In this document: piece by piece, positions 54,254 to 64,000 of the stretch | Layout: each line of letters starts with the position of its first letter | Numbering within the stretch: the stretch's first letter is position 1 | DNA from: Bacillus methanolicus | GTDB taxonomy: Bacteria; Bacillota; Bacilli; Bacillales; Cytobacillaceae | Length of the DNA stretch: 64,000 nt | Direction of reading: 5' to 3' | Assembly: GCF_008764295.1 (NCBI RefSeq) | Contig: NZ_VTQX01000001.1 | Span: forward strand, 226,325-290,324 | The notes under the pieces: model-generated | Seen by the model: the letters and a program-made list of their open reading frames with translations, nothing else | Databases searched by the model: none | What the model was told of the DNA's origin: nothing | Translations under genes and position numbers: made by a program

Positions 54254-55738
54254 TTATGATATCGATTTAATCGGCAATTTAATATGAAAGGTCGTACCTT
54301 TCCCCTCCTCACTTTCAACTTCAATCTTCCCTTTATGTTCATCAATAATCCGATAGGAAACCATCAACCCTAACCCAGTTCCCTTTTCCTTCGTCGTATA
54401 AAATGGCTCTCCTAGTTTTTGTAGCAGTTCTGGATCAATTCCTTCTCCCTCGTCTTGTATAGAGATGTATATATAATCATTCTCTTCCTTCATTGAAATA
54501 TAGATGTATCCACCATTGCTCATTACCTCAATCGCATTTTTTAGGATGTTTATAAACACTTTTTTCAATTGATTGGGCTCACAATAAATCGATGGAATAT
54601 CATTCTTTAACTCCAGCTTAAATTGAACATTATGTAGAACTGCTTGTGGCCTTAGCAGCTCGATTGTCTCCCGCATAATCTGAACTATGTCTTTTTCTAA
54701 AAATTTCGTAGCTTGTGGTTTGGCTAACACTAAGAACTCATTAATGATCGAATCGATCCGATTCAATTCAGTTTTTATTACTCCAAAATACATAGAGTGA
54801 TCTTCGGTCATCGTATCTTCCAATAATTGAATAAACCCTTTCAGCGCTGTCATCGGATTGCGAATTTCATGGGCAATTCCAGCGGCAAGCTGTCCAACTA
54901 CACTTAAAGTATCTGATTTGCGCAGATGTTCTTCGATTTGGAGTTTATCGGTAATATCTCGAAACGTGCTTAAATTTAAATTGGAGAACACATTTTGCTT
55001 CGTTGAATATTCCATATTCAGACGAACACCGTTCTCGAGCGTCAATGTTAAAACGCCTGTTGCATGTCCGTGTAACTGCAGCTGTCTTAAATGCTCCTCA
55101 ATTTCCTTTGAATCAACTTTTTTATTTGCAAGTATATCGAGCAAAGAAAAACCAACTAAATCTTCTTTATGACCCCTAAAAAGCTTTTCTCCTGCCGGAT
55201 TAACATCTACAATTTTAAATTCATTGTTCCAAAGCAATAAGCCCTCTAAAGTTTCCTCAAAAATACTCCGAAATTTCCTCTCTCTTTCCCGCAATTCTTG
55301 TTCCATCTCGTATCGCTCTGTAACATTCTGAAAAATAGTCATATGATGATCATTTACTGAATGAAGCTTTGTCGTAAATTCGAGTATTTTCTTTTGACCA
55401 TTAGGCATAAGAAAAACTAGTTCATCACGTATTGAATCTTTATTGTACATTTCATTAAGCACTCTAATCGATTTGCTAGACTTGCTATAAATAAAGTCCT
55501 CGATTTTTTTATTTTTTAATTCTTCTTCACTGCTTTCAAAGATTTTACACGCAGATTGGTTCGCCTCAACAATTCCCTTTTCACTGCTCCAAAATATGAT
55601 TCCATCTAACGCCTCTACAAATAAGTCCCGGTACAGTTCTCCCTGTTTTTGCACCTTATCTTCACGCATTGGCCATCTTGCGTCCTTTTTTACGGCTACT
55701 GATTGTAATTCCATATGTTCTTGCTGACACTCTTTCAC
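54254..55738 (-). CDS. PAS-PAS histidine kinase, KinE-like
   Basis: About 494 residues with two PAS domains (near residues 40-150 and 160-270), then the HisKA segment VVGQLAAGIAHEIRNPMTALKG and the ATPase motifs NAIEVM, DEGEGI and GTGLGLMVSYRII. No membrane segment is visible, so it is cytoplasmic. The HEIRNPxTxLKGF pattern is that of the Spo0F-phosphorylating kinases of B. subtilis. Position next to ogt points to KinE, but it is shorter than B. subtilis KinE (about 740). The start is GTG at 55738 behind GGGGGG. Confidence 0.82.
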   Translation of the reverse strand: MKECQQEHMELQSVAVKKDARWPMREDKVQKQGELYRDLFVEALDGIIFWSSEKGIVEANQSACKIFESSEEELKNKKIEDFIYSKSSKSIRVLNEMYNKDSIRDELVFLMPNGQKKILEFTTKLHSVNDHHMTIFQNVTERYEMEQELRERERKFRSIFEETLEGLLLWNNEFKIVDVNPAGEKLFRGHKEDLVGFSLLDILANKKVDSKEIEEHLRQLQLHGHATGVLTLTLENGVRLNMEYSTKQNVFSNLNLSTFRDITDKLQIEEHLRKSDTLSVVGQLAAGIAHEIRNPMTALKGFIQLLEDTMTEDHSMYFGVIKTELNRIDSIINEFLVLAKPQATKFLEKDIVQIMRETIELLRPQAVLHNVQFKLELKNDIPSIYCEPNQLKKVFINILKNAIEVMSNGGYIYISMKEENDYIYISIQDEGEGIDPELLQKLGEPFYTTKEKGTGLGLMVSYRIIDEHKGKIEVESEEGKGTTFHIKLPIKSIS

Positions 55739-56232
55739 CGTTTTCCCCCCTTTGTGCAAAGTAAATGAAATCCTCTAGGCTTTTCAAAACTTTATCCTAC
55801 AACACTGTAAGTTTTTGAAAAAAGACGGCGTTTCGCAACCTTAATAGGCACTATTTTGCTATTTCCTGCGGTTTTAAAACTGCTATAATTTTCCTAAGGA
55901 AAGATGAATATAGTTTCTATTCTACAAAAGGGAAAAAAACCCTTCCTTCTTAATTAGAAAATGAAGAAGATTTGTTGAGAATGTTGAATCATATCGAATA
56001 AAATCCGTTCCTATTTAAGCCGTTTACATAATTCTGAACATTAACCATAGTGAACACGCAGTAAGCTCTTTTCCTAAATAGAGAAAAGAGCCTACACATA
56101 ATCATTACTATTTTAGACAAACGTCCACGATTTAGCCCCGTCAAAAAAGACCTACTATATAGTTATAATAAATTTTTATGCAGCTTTAAACAAACAAATA
56201 AATGGTTAATACATCACTTTGACATAAAAAAC
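55739..56232. other. Gap between kinase and 2-oxoacid oxidoreductase genes
   Basis: This 494-base region contains a 9-bp hairpin GCTCTTTTC/GAAAAGAGC at 56065-56091, which lacks a T-run and may be a weak terminator for the oxidoreductase operon. No gene seen. Confidence 0.4.
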
Positions 56233-58524
56233 CTACAAAAATGGATTTTCATCCTGTGCCTTTAAGCGATTCCATCTTCTTTCAATTTCTTTCTCAAAAT
56301 TTGCAAGAAGTTCTTTGTTCTCTTCTTTTAATAAATGCTTAGTTTTTCCCATATATTTCAACCATTCAGTTAAAGGGATCGTCTTTTTCCTTGTTTCAGG
56401 ATTATACGTAATCGTTGTTTCCCCTTGTTCCACTTCGTATAGTGGGAAGAAATTACAATTTACCGCTGCTTCCATAATCGTATTTCCATAGCGATCTTCG
56501 GATTTCCAGTTTAAAGGACAAGTAATTAAAATTTTTCCGTATACGGTCCCAACATTTTGTGCGTACCACTGAGCTTTTGCTGCTTTCTTCACAAGATCCT
56601 GAGGAAATGCTTCAGTCCCAGTAAAAACATATGGAATATTTGTCGATGCCATAATTTGTGCTGTATCCTTATGGTGGAACGCCTTGCCTTGTTGTCCTTT
56701 GCCGACATTGGTTGTACTTGTCATATTGCCAATTGGAGTTGAATAGGACATTTGAGAACCGGTGTTCATATAACCTTCGTTATCATATTCAAGAATGATC
56801 AGTTTATGATTACGAAGTGCCGTTCCAATCGCTGAACCCATTCCAATATCCATACCACCATCACCAGTAACCATAACAAATGTGACATCATCAGATACTT
56901 GAACCTCTCCTCGCTCCTTTAATTCTAAAAAAGCTTCCAATGTACCAGAAAGAGTCGCTGCACCATTTTGAAATAAATTGTGAATCGTCGTTTGCTTATG
57001 GGAAGAATACGGGTATGCAGTTGTCGTCACATAGGCACAGCCAGTTTGGAATAAAACAACAACATCACCCTCTATCCCTTTAAAAAACAATTCCAGCCCA
57101 CCAAAAATACCACAACCTGGACAAGCTCCATGCCCTGACGCAATTCGCTTTGGTTTTGAAGTCAAGGCCCTTAACGGTGGAATTTTAACCTTTAATTTCT
57201 TTGTTTCCTCATCTTGTGTTACTTCAATAAGCCCCGATTTGTACACATCTCCATGCTGCGGCTCGATCACTGATTTCAAGGCATTTTCAGCTTTACCTGA
57301 TACTTGTCCATAATAATCGAATGGTTCTTCGGCGTAGCCTCTTTCCATAGCTTCCAACGCCATTCCGAAGAAATTTTCTGCGTCATCAGCATAAAAGTCT
57401 TTTCCTCCTAGACCAAAAACCCTGCTTAAAACAATTGTTTTATTTTCTTTATCATCTTGTAGTGCAGATTTAACCTCATGGGTTAAATTTGGACCGTTCG
57501 CACCGTAAGAGTCTGCTCTTTCTCCAACAAGTAAGGCTTTGACATTTTTCAATGCATTTCTAATTGCTGCAGAAGGAAATGGTCTAATCATATTCGGACT
57601 AATGACACCAGCTTTTATTCCTTGCATGCGCAATTTATCAACGACATCCTTGGCAGATTCTGCCGCAGAATTTAAGAGGAATAAAGCAACCTCAGCATCT
57701 TCCATTTTATATAAATCAAGAACAGGGTAATCACGGCCGGAAATTTTTGCATATTCCGCTGCTACTTCTTCAAACACTTCAGCAGCTGCATACATTGCTT
57801 CTGATTGTTGATAATGATTGTTTGTTAAATCTTCCCCGTTCATATGAGCTCCAATTGTTACTGGCTTTCGCGGATCTCTAGCAAAGTGATAATCCGTTGG
57901 ACATTGCCCCACAAAGCTTTGCACAACATTGCGATCTTTGAAATAGCTTACTTTCCGCTTCTGGTGAGAGGTAAAGAAGCCATCATATGCCACTATAACA
58001 GGAAGGCGTACTTTAGAATGTTCCGCAATTTTTAATGCCATAATGTTCATATCATAAACAGCTTGAGGAGTTCTTGCTGTTAAAATGACCCACCCTGTAT
58101 TTAATGCATAATAAAGGTCTGAATGATCACCACGAATATCTAACGGGCCGCTAATCGAGCGCGTTACTAGATTCATTACCATAGGAAAGCGCGTCCCTGA
58201 CTGAACGGGTAGCTGCTCGAGCATATACATAAATCCATTTGCACTTGTAGCATTAAAGACCCTTGCTCCAGTTACCGCTGCACCATAGCAAATTCCTGCT
58301 GAACCGTGCTCTCCATCAGCTGCAATTAGCTTAATATCATGTTCTCCTCGAGCCTTCATTTGATCTAAATATTGTGCTACTTCGGTGGATGGTGTAATCG
58401 GAAAATACCCCATAATATGATAATTAATTTGAGCAGCTGCCATCGCTGCCATTTCATTTCCTGATTCAAAGGTCATAAGTTGTTCTGCCTTCGTCTCACT
58501 TAACTCAGTTTCTAATATCGACAT
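56233..58524 (-). CDS. 2-oxoacid:ferredoxin oxidoreductase, fused alpha-beta subunit
   Basis: 763 residues. The N-terminal ~430 residues match the alpha subunit (MGYFPITPSTEVAQYL, ITADGEHGSAG-like IAADGEHGSAGICYGAA, VMNLVTRSISGPLDIRGDHSDLYYAL). The rest is the beta subunit with ASGHGACPGCG and the thiamine diphosphate site GDGGMDIGMGSAIGTALRNHKLIILEYDNEGYMNTG. Such enzymes convert a 2-oxoacid to acyl-CoA, reducing ferredoxin. Pyruvate is the likely substrate but is not proven. The start overlaps the upstream gene (TAATG) and follows GGAGGTG. Confidence 0.9.
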   Translation of the reverse strand: MSILETELSETKAEQLMTFESGNEMAAMAAAQINYHIMGYFPITPSTEVAQYLDQMKARGEHDIKLIAADGEHGSAGICYGAAVTGARVFNATSANGFMYMLEQLPVQSGTRFPMVMNLVTRSISGPLDIRGDHSDLYYALNTGWVILTARTPQAVYDMNIMALKIAEHSKVRLPVIVAYDGFFTSHQKRKVSYFKDRNVVQSFVGQCPTDYHFARDPRKPVTIGAHMNGEDLTNNHYQQSEAMYAAAEVFEEVAAEYAKISGRDYPVLDLYKMEDAEVALFLLNSAAESAKDVVDKLRMQGIKAGVISPNMIRPFPSAAIRNALKNVKALLVGERADSYGANGPNLTHEVKSALQDDKENKTIVLSRVFGLGGKDFYADDAENFFGMALEAMERGYAEEPFDYYGQVSGKAENALKSVIEPQHGDVYKSGLIEVTQDEETKKLKVKIPPLRALTSKPKRIASGHGACPGCGIFGGLELFFKGIEGDVVVLFQTGCAYVTTTAYPYSSHKQTTIHNLFQNGAATLSGTLEAFLELKERGEVQVSDDVTFVMVTGDGGMDIGMGSAIGTALRNHKLIILEYDNEGYMNTGSQMSYSTPIGNMTSTTNVGKGQQGKAFHHKDTAQIMASTNIPYVFTGTEAFPQDLVKKAAKAQWYAQNVGTVYGKILITCPLNWKSEDRYGNTIMEAAVNCNFFPLYEVEQGETTITYNPETRKKTIPLTEWLKYMGKTKHLLKEENKELLANFEKEIERRWNRLKAQDENPFL

Positions 58525-59537
58525 TAGGAAACACCTCCTGCTACAAATGGGAAGTTATGCTTCACTTGATGCTCTTCTGCAAAACCGATTTTCTCCCTGA
58601 TTTCTTTTAAAGCTGACGTTGGACATGCTTCCACACACTTTAAACAACCTTTACAAAATTGATAATCAATTCCCTTCAGAAACATTTGCTTTCTCCCTCG
58701 TTTGTCTTCTCCCTCTTCCCAGACAAAGCAATAATCGGGACAAACATTGTCACACGCCGCACAGTGAATGCATTCTTCACGGTTTAATTCCGGCAAAAAT
58801 CCTTGCCTTGAGCCACTTAAATCTTTTAATACACTATTTCCTTGAGCAGCAATGACTCCACCAATAGCTTGAGTCTCATAGCCTAATAATGGCTCAGGTC
58901 TGCTAAATGTTTTGCCGATCGCATTTGCCGGAGTTTCAAATGTACGGAACTGCACCTCTTGATAGCCTCGATCAAAAGTGCGAATATTGGGCTCAACTAA
59001 ATGGGGATATTTTTTTTCAAATGTTTTGCGAATAACTGATTTCATTGCATCTGGATCTAAAAAATCACAAATGCGAAAAAGTGCACCTAACATTGCTGTA
59101 TTGACTTTTGTCCGTTCTTCAACAGCAATACCGAGGGCATCAACAATCGCTAACGTACCATACTCAATTTGTAAATCTTCCTTTATAGCTGAAAAATCTC
59201 TTGTTGAATTTACGAGCACGATTCCATCCGAGGCAAGGCCGCTGACAACATCTACTGTTTTGTAGAGCGCTTCATGAAACACGCCAATCACATGAGGCTG
59301 TTCAATCGGACTGTGATCTCGAATTTCAACCTCTTCATCGCAAAAACGGATGAAGCTTTTTACCGGGGAACCTTTCTTTTCGGAACCATAGGATGAAAAG
59401 TTTGAACCATTTAATCCTAGACCAAGTACACCAGCTTCGGCTAACATTTTTCCTGCCAGATTTGCTCCTAATCCACCGATTGATTCTAGACGTATTTCAA
59501 AAAAACCTAACAAATTTTTTTTCGGTAAAATAGACAT
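58524..59537 (-). CDS. 2-oxoacid:ferredoxin oxidoreductase, fused gamma-delta subunit
   Basis: 337 residues. Residues ~1-200 are the gamma domain (EIRLESIGGLGANLAGKMLAEAG, FSSYGSEKKGSPVKSFIR). The C-terminal part is a delta-type ferredoxin with two [4Fe-4S] sites: CIHCAACDNVCPDYC and CKGCLKCVEACP. Together with the alpha-beta gene it gives a complete enzyme from two genes. The start follows GGAGGGAG. It leads the operon. Confidence 0.9.
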   Translation of the reverse strand: MSILPKKNLLGFFEIRLESIGGLGANLAGKMLAEAGVLGLGLNGSNFSSYGSEKKGSPVKSFIRFCDEEVEIRDHSPIEQPHVIGVFHEALYKTVDVVSGLASDGIVLVNSTRDFSAIKEDLQIEYGTLAIVDALGIAVEERTKVNTAMLGALFRICDFLDPDAMKSVIRKTFEKKYPHLVEPNIRTFDRGYQEVQFRTFETPANAIGKTFSRPEPLLGYETQAIGGVIAAQGNSVLKDLSGSRQGFLPELNREECIHCAACDNVCPDYCFVWEEGEDKRGRKQMFLKGIDYQFCKGCLKCVEACPTSALKEIREKIGFAEEHQVKHNFPFVAGGVS

Positions 59538-59998
59538 AATCTCCCTCCCTATACGTACTGTATGAATAGTGTTTAATTTTTTTTATCCCCAATTATTAGT
59601 TTAGAGTAATTCATTTTTGCAAGCTGTGATAAAAATCAAACATATGCATAAAAAATTTGAAACAGTTAAAAAAATCTATATACACAAAGGATAAACGTTA
59701 TATAACAGATTTAGTTTTGTATTATAACAGAATTGTTCGATGTCTAACAAAAGCGTTGTGTTTCATGCCCATCCTTATGTAAACGATCAAGGGAGAGCAT
59801 CTAAAGCTTGTGTCGCACTAGGGCCCGTCGCAAATAGACAAATCAAAAGAAATATCCACCACAATGAAGTCGACTATTGCCTAAAACGAAAAAAGTCGCA
59901 TCTAAATTAGATGCGACTCAAACTATTAAAGTACATTTCTATTTCAATTGATTTCTTGAACTATTTCAGCTTTTTTCATGAGTTTAACGAACAACATT
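59538..59998. other. Gap upstream of the oxidoreductase, with lut terminator
   Basis: This 461-base region holds the lut terminator near 59884-59918 and the promoter region of the oxidoreductase operon. A plus-strand 56-codon reading frame at about 59739-59910 has no ribosome site and runs into the terminator, so I do not call it. Confidence 0.4.
59884..59918 (-). terminator. lutABC terminator
   Basis: AGTCGCATCTA pairs perfectly with TAGATGCGACT around a 3-base loop, followed on the minus strand by TTTTTCGTTTT. It lies 80 bases after the lutC stop. Confidence 0.9.
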
Positions 59999-60715
59999 TT
60001 ATAAATCCTCAATGATAATGTAAGTTGCTTTAATTGGGCCATGAACACCAACTACTAAAATCATTTCAATATCCGCTGAATTACTCGGTCCGGTAATGAA
60101 GTTCACACATGATGCTACTTGCTCACCGTTCTTAACTTTTTCACGTATAATTTTCGCAGCTTGTGTCATTCGCGGTACGATGCTGCTCTTCGGAACAAGA
60201 ATAATTGAAGTTGCCGGTAAAAAGCTAACTGTTCTGCCCCGATCCTTGTTGCTGAAAAGAACAGCAGTTCCAGATTCAGCTAATGTAATATCACTGATCG
60301 TAATTCCCACATTAGCATGGTTGGCCTTTTCAATATTTTCCGCGCCTTTTGTATAGTCCCATTCATGGAGAGAAATTCCTTTTGCCGCCCACACTTCCTT
60401 CATTAAAGCCGAAAGTCCAAATTGGGCAAATCGCTCGTCCCTCCAAGATACGATTGGGCCTCCACCATAACCTTCTACAACTTTATTTAGCGCGGAAGGG
60501 AGAGTATTCGTATCTGCGAGGACAAAATTCGTATGAATGTTTTTGCATTGCTCCCTTAAAACTTCTACAAGCTGATCCTGAGAAGCATCTTTCAGAACCT
60601 CCTCTTGAGGATTGTAGTTCCATTCAGGTTTCGCAACTTCAGTCCGTCTTTCACGTCCAAGACGACTCGCTAATTTATTTAAAAAAGCATCGCGATTTTG
60701 GATTGTTCCAATCAT
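59999..60715 (-). CDS. lutC: LutC, lactate utilisation protein
   Basis: A 238-residue LUD-domain protein ([76 protein letters not shown]). It is the third part of the LutABC lactate oxidation complex. The start ATG at 60715 lies behind GGAGGGGG and overlaps the lutB stop (ATGA). Confidence 0.92.
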   Translation of the reverse strand: MIGTIQNRDAFLNKLASRLGRERRTEVAKPEWNYNPQEEVLKDASQDQLVEVLREQCKNIHTNFVLADTNTLPSALNKVVEGYGGGPIVSWRDERFAQFGLSALMKEVWAAKGISLHEWDYTKGAENIEKANHANVGITISDITLAESGTAVLFSNKDRGRTVSFLPATSIILVPKSSIVPRMTQAAKIIREKVKNGEQVASCVNFITGPSNSADIEMILVVGVHGPIKATYIIIEDL

Positions 60716-62142
60716 GAGTGTCCCCCTCCTTTTGAGCGATTCTTGAACCAATCACGGAATCGTTCTTTGTTTGGCGTTGGGAAATCGCGAATTTCAGTCC
60801 AAGCCTTTAATGGGCCAGGTCCCTTCGAGATTTTCTCCCCGTCAGAAAAAGGATTCATCGCGGCTGGTGCCATTTTTGAGCCAATTTTATATAGTGCCGG
60901 TGTTGAGGCACCAATCCCAAATGCTTTCATTAAGAGTTTTTCTGAAATAGGGGCTCTCCCCTCTTTTTCAACGATCACTTGGCGATGCTTATGAAGAAGA
61001 TCATGTAACGGAATCTTAACCGGACAAGCTTCGGTACAAGCACCACAAAGAGTAGATGCATATGGTAATTCCTTATAATCATCATATCCACCTAATAAAG
61101 GTGACAAAACAGCACCAACTGGTCCTGAATAAATGGATCCGTATGAATGCCCGCCAACATGGCGATAAACTGGACAGACGTTGACGCAAGCTGCACAACG
61201 GATACATTGAAGAATCGATTGAAATTCTCCTCCTAATATTTCAGAACGTCCATTGTCAACTATGACAAGATGAAACTCCTCAGGTCCATCAACATCTCCT
61301 TCATCCTTCGTTCCTGTTAAAGTCGTAATGTAGCTAGTAAGTTTTTGCCCCACCGCACTCCGAGTTAACAGGCTAACAAGAACTTCCATTTCTTCAAATG
61401 TAGGTACTAACCGCTCCATCCCCATCACTGTAATTTGTGTTTTTGGCAATGCTGCAACTAAATCAGCATTTCCCTCATTCGTTACTAATGTAACAGATCC
61501 TGTCTCTGCAACCGCAAAGTTACAGCCTGTAATTCCCACATCTGCTGATAAATACTCTTGACGTAATTTTTCACGTGCATGCAGTGCCAATTCTTCTGGC
61601 TGATCAGAATTTTGATACCCATGCTTTTCTTTAAATACATCCCGTATTTGTTGTCTATTTTTATGGAGTGCCGGCACAACAATATGTGAAGGTGGTTCGT
61701 GATCATCAACTTGAAGAATATATTCCCCAAGGTCAGTCTCAATGACATCACAGCCTATCTTCTCAAGACAAGCGTTCAAGTTGATTTCCTCTGTAACCAT
61801 AGATTTCGATTTGACTATTTTTTTCGCATTCTTTTTCTCTATTACTTTTTCAATATATTCAGTTGCTTCTTCTGCCGTCTCTGCAAAAAAAACATGACCT
61901 CCACGCTTCGAAACACTTTCGCTTAGCTCATATAAATAATAATCAATATTATCTAACACATGCTGACGAATTTCTTCACCATGTGAACGCCATTCTTCCC
62001 AATTTCCTAACTCTTCAGCAGCGCTTAATCTTCGAGATTGGAAACGTTCCTGCGCACTTGAAACAGCTCCACGCATAAAAGCATCTTGAATACCTTTATC
62101 AACTCTTTCCCCAAACTTTTCATTGCTCGTTTTCATTGCCAT
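60712..62142 (-). CDS. lutB: LutB, iron-sulfur lactate oxidation protein
   Basis: 476 residues. The N-terminal LUD domain is followed by two [4Fe-4S] motifs, [20 protein letters not shown] and [18 protein letters not shown]. Family members form the electron-transfer core of the L-lactate oxidation system in bacilli. Start ATG behind AAGGGGG. Confidence 0.94.
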   Translation of the reverse strand: MAMKTSNEKFGERVDKGIQDAFMRGAVSSAQERFQSRRLSAAEELGNWEEWRSHGEEIRQHVLDNIDYYLYELSESVSKRGGHVFFAETAEEATEYIEKVIEKKNAKKIVKSKSMVTEEINLNACLEKIGCDVIETDLGEYILQVDDHEPPSHIVVPALHKNRQQIRDVFKEKHGYQNSDQPEELALHAREKLRQEYLSADVGITGCNFAVAETGSVTLVTNEGNADLVAALPKTQITVMGMERLVPTFEEMEVLVSLLTRSAVGQKLTSYITTLTGTKDEGDVDGPEEFHLVIVDNGRSEILGGEFQSILQCIRCAACVNVCPVYRHVGGHSYGSIYSGPVGAVLSPLLGGYDDYKELPYASTLCGACTEACPVKIPLHDLLHKHRQVIVEKEGRAPISEKLLMKAFGIGASTPALYKIGSKMAPAAMNPFSDGEKISKGPGPLKAWTEIRDFPTPNKERFRDWFKNRSKGGGHS

Positions 62143-62191
62143 ATGCTATTCCCCCTTTTGTCGATGTTCGTTTTTCACTACTTTTACATGC

Positions 62192-62908
62192 TCATCGACT
62201 ATTAAGAACCTCCGCTATATGCATTACCCGGACCGGCTTTCCTTTTCGGTCAATTCTTCCACCAATATTCATTAAACAACCTGCATCAGCACCAATTAGA
62301 ATATCTGCCTCTGTTTCTTCAACACATTGAACTTTTTCATCTACCATCTGTTCTGAAATGTGCGTCATTTTAACAGAAAATGTTCCTCCAAAACCACAGC
62401 ATTTGTCTTTCGAAGGCAATTCAGTAAATTCAAGACCCTCGACATTTTTCAACAATTCCATCGGAGCTTCTTTTACACCTAGCAATCTAGTCATATGACA
62501 AGATGTATGATAAGTAGCTTTGCCTTTAAGACTTGCCCCAACATTTTTTACTCCCAACACTTCAACAATAAATTGAGTTAACTCATATGTTTTGTCTGCT
62601 AGCGCTTGTGCTTTTGCCTCCCAAATTGGGTCACCTTTAAAAATATGCGGATACTCTTTAAAAAAATAAGCGCATGAACCAGATGGGGAAACGACATATT
62701 CAGCATGCTCAAATGCTTCAATCATTTTTTTCATTGCTGGTTTCGTATCCTCAACATAGCCGCTATTATAAGCTGGCTGCCCACAACAAATTTGCGATTC
62801 AGGAAAATCGATTTCACAGCCTAAACGTTCTAGTAACTCTACAGTTGCCTTTCCAACATCTCCTTGAAACATATCTACTAAACAAGTAGCAAAAAGGGTT
62901 ACTTTCAT
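62192..62908 (-). CDS. lutA: LutA, CCG-domain lactate oxidation protein
   Basis: A 238-residue protein with two cysteine-rich CCG-type domains: FATCLVDMF with [10 protein letters not shown], and [10 protein letters not shown] with [14 protein letters not shown]. It resembles GlpC-type subunits. First gene of lutABC, which lets bacilli grow on lactate and supports biofilm formation. Start ATG behind GGAGCGGGG. Confidence 0.94.
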   Translation of the reverse strand: MKVTLFATCLVDMFQGDVGKATVELLERLGCEIDFPESQICCGQPAYNSGYVEDTKPAMKKMIEAFEHAEYVVSPSGSCAYFFKEYPHIFKGDPIWEAKAQALADKTYELTQFIVEVLGVKNVGASLKGKATYHTSCHMTRLLGVKEAPMELLKNVEGLEFTELPSKDKCCGFGGTFSVKMTHISEQMVDEKVQCVEETEADILIGADAGCLMNIGGRIDRKGKPVRVMHIAEVLNSR

Positions 62909-62959
62909 TATCCCCGCTCCTTAAAAAACTTTTTTTGAAATTCTACCTTCAGTCAACCG

Positions 62960-62972
62960 GTCATCTGATGAC
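62960..62972 (-). promoter_or_regulatory. Putative LutR operator upstream of lutA
   Basis: GTCATCTGATGAC is a perfect palindrome with a single central base, 52 bases upstream of lutA. It contains TCATC-N-GATGA, which I recall as the LutR motif in B. subtilis. LutR would repress lutABC unless lactate is present. Confidence 0.7.
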
Positions 62973-63090
62973 TAAAAACTGGAAGATTCAATTTCTGTTA
63001 TTTTTATACTACTACAAATAATTGCAATAATGAAAGAGTTTTCATCAAAAAAATAATTATGGAAAATATATCCTCACTTAATCTTACCTA

Positions 63091-63128
63091 TTAAAAATAG
63101 GGCCTATTCCAATACGAGAATAAGCCCT
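63091..63128 (-). terminator. lutR terminator
   Basis: AGGGC-C-TATTC pairs with GAATA-A-GCCCT (10 bp with one mismatch, 8-base loop), followed on the minus strand by ATTTTTAATA. It begins shortly after the lutR stop. Confidence 0.7.
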
Positions 63129-63134
63129 GTTTTA

Positions 63135-63860
63135 TTAGTGAATTTTCTTTTCCTCAAAATATTTTTGGAGAATGTCCTCCACATTATCAAGATGTGAAAG
63201 CATCGCTTTTCTTGCACCGTCTTCATTTTTTTCCAAAATCGCTTTATAAATAGCAACATGCTGCTCGTAAAGTTTTTCACTTGTTGTTTGCTTTGAAAAT
63301 AACCATAATCTGCGTGTTTCCTTCTGCGTCTCAAACATAAGCTCAGAAACTTGCGCCATCAATCCTGATAAAATTGGATTATGTGCAGCCTCTGATAAAG
63401 CTAAATGAAATTTAAAATCTGCCTGTTCCCCTAATTCTCCATCCCCTTTGACATTTTTCATTTCCTCTAAAACTTGTTCCATTGCTTTTAAATCTTCCTT
63501 CGTGCGCTTTCGTGCTGCCGCAGCAGACGTACCTGCTTCAATAACTTTTCTAACCTCTAGAAGATTGGCGATATCTTCCTTATTCATGAGAATCGCTGTT
63601 GATAAAGGAAATGTAATTTGTTTAGCTTCAAAGCTTTTTATAAACGTTCCTTCTCCCTGCCTCATCTCTACAAGACCTATTGCTTTTAATGCAGAAAGCG
63701 CTTCACGTATTGCTGAACGTCCTACTTGAAAATTTTCTGCAAGTTGTTGGACGGAATCAAGTCTATCCCCAGGGCTAAGCTCACCTGTTCGAATCATTTC
63801 ATGAAGTGCTTCCGCTACTTCTTCATAAATTTTTTTTGGCTTTATTTGTTTATATTTCAA
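63135..63860 (-). CDS. lutR: LutR, GntR/FCD regulator of lactate genes
   Basis: A ~241-residue FadR-type regulator: KPKKIYEEVAEALHEMIRTGELSPGDRLDSVQQLAENFQVGRSAIREALSALKAIGLVEMRQGEGTF is the winged helix, and an FCD ligand domain follows (FKFHLALSEAAHNPILSGLMAQV). It is next to lutABC. The start is taken as TTG at 63860, because GAGGTGG precedes it by six bases; the ATG at 63875 overlaps that site. Confidence 0.88.
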   Translation of the reverse strand: MKYKQIKPKKIYEEVAEALHEMIRTGELSPGDRLDSVQQLAENFQVGRSAIREALSALKAIGLVEMRQGEGTFIKSFEAKQITFPLSTAILMNKEDIANLLEVRKVIEAGTSAAAARKRTKEDLKAMEQVLEEMKNVKGDGELGEQADFKFHLALSEAAHNPILSGLMAQVSELMFETQKETRRLWLFSKQTTSEKLYEQHVAIYKAILEKNEDGARKAMLSHLDNVEDILQKYFEEKKIH

Positions 63861-64000
63861 GTATGTCCACCTCATCTAATCCCTTTGTCCATCGTAAGAC
63901 ATAGCTATATTATACTCGAACCTTTCTTTAGTTAATACTCAACTTTCGCAGACCAAATCAGGCAGGTAAGCCCTAATATAACCGGGTAAACCTGTAACCC

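Noticed and set aside
59739..59910. A 56-codon plus-strand open frame upstream of lutC's terminator
   Set aside because: No ribosome site before its ATG, unusual composition, and it ends inside the lut terminator hairpin.

Overview
The window looks like chromosomal DNA of a low-GC, spore-forming, motile member of the Bacillaceae. The evidence is AT-rich DNA, strong GGAGG-type ribosome sites with frequent TTG/GTG starts, CheV, Spo0E, KinD- and KinE-like kinases, and CtsR-controlled clpE. The backbone follows a gene order I recall from Bacillus subtilis, read here from high to low coordinate: KinE-like kinase, ogt, spo0E, kinD, mhqR, clpE, ykvI, ykvS, ptsHI, ykwC, patA, cheV, ykyB, ykuE, ykuI. 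The species cannot be named from this alone.

Layout. 1-7.3 kb: a minus-strand cluster with an M24 peptidase, an AEC permease, a DctPQM TRAP transporter, an FCD-type GntR regulator and the start of a MeaB GTPase, with shared TTGTCnGAC operator-like sites. 7.3-20 kb: backbone genes including an orphan alternative sigma factor, c-di-GMP proteins (YkuI and a PAS-GGDEF-EAL protein), Tat-exported YkuE, CheV and PatA, with a repeat-rich gap at 11.6-12.2 kb. 20-28.5 kb: ptsHI (ptsI frameshifted), a PilZ protein, YkvS, a CPBP protease, YkvI and ClpE. 28.5-38 kb: the main accessory block, a 13-gene minus-strand operon encoding a System I cytochrome c maturation machine (CcmA, B, C, D, E, F, H, a CcmI-like protein and a TlpA/ResA-like thioredoxin), two unknown membrane proteins, and the ammonifying nitrite reductase NrfHA, preceded by FNR-type boxes. 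38-48.6 kb: CorC-like protein, a CDF transporter remnant, PepF-like peptidase, MhqR, KinD, a phosphotransferase, an Fsr-like MFS pump and small proteins. 48.7-52.2 kb: fixABCX. 52.9-55.7 kb: Spo0E, Ogt and a PAS kinase. 56.2-59.5 kb: a two-gene 2-oxoacid:ferredoxin oxidoreductase with fused subunits. 60-63.9 kb: lutABC and lutR for lactate use.

Together the accessory blocks describe oxygen-limited metabolism. NrfHA would reduce nitrite to ammonium with quinol electrons, and its CXXCK heme plausibly explains the adjacent Ccm genes, because Bacillus normally assembles c-type cytochromes with System II (ResBC). The 2-oxoacid oxidoreductase and FixABCX could both supply low-potential electrons, and Lut oxidises lactate. 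The most unusual points are the System I machine in a Bacillus-like genome with a CXXXY-type CcmE and a CcmH lacking its CXXC, the FixABCX operon, and the ~21-bp phased TTCCGGAA array.
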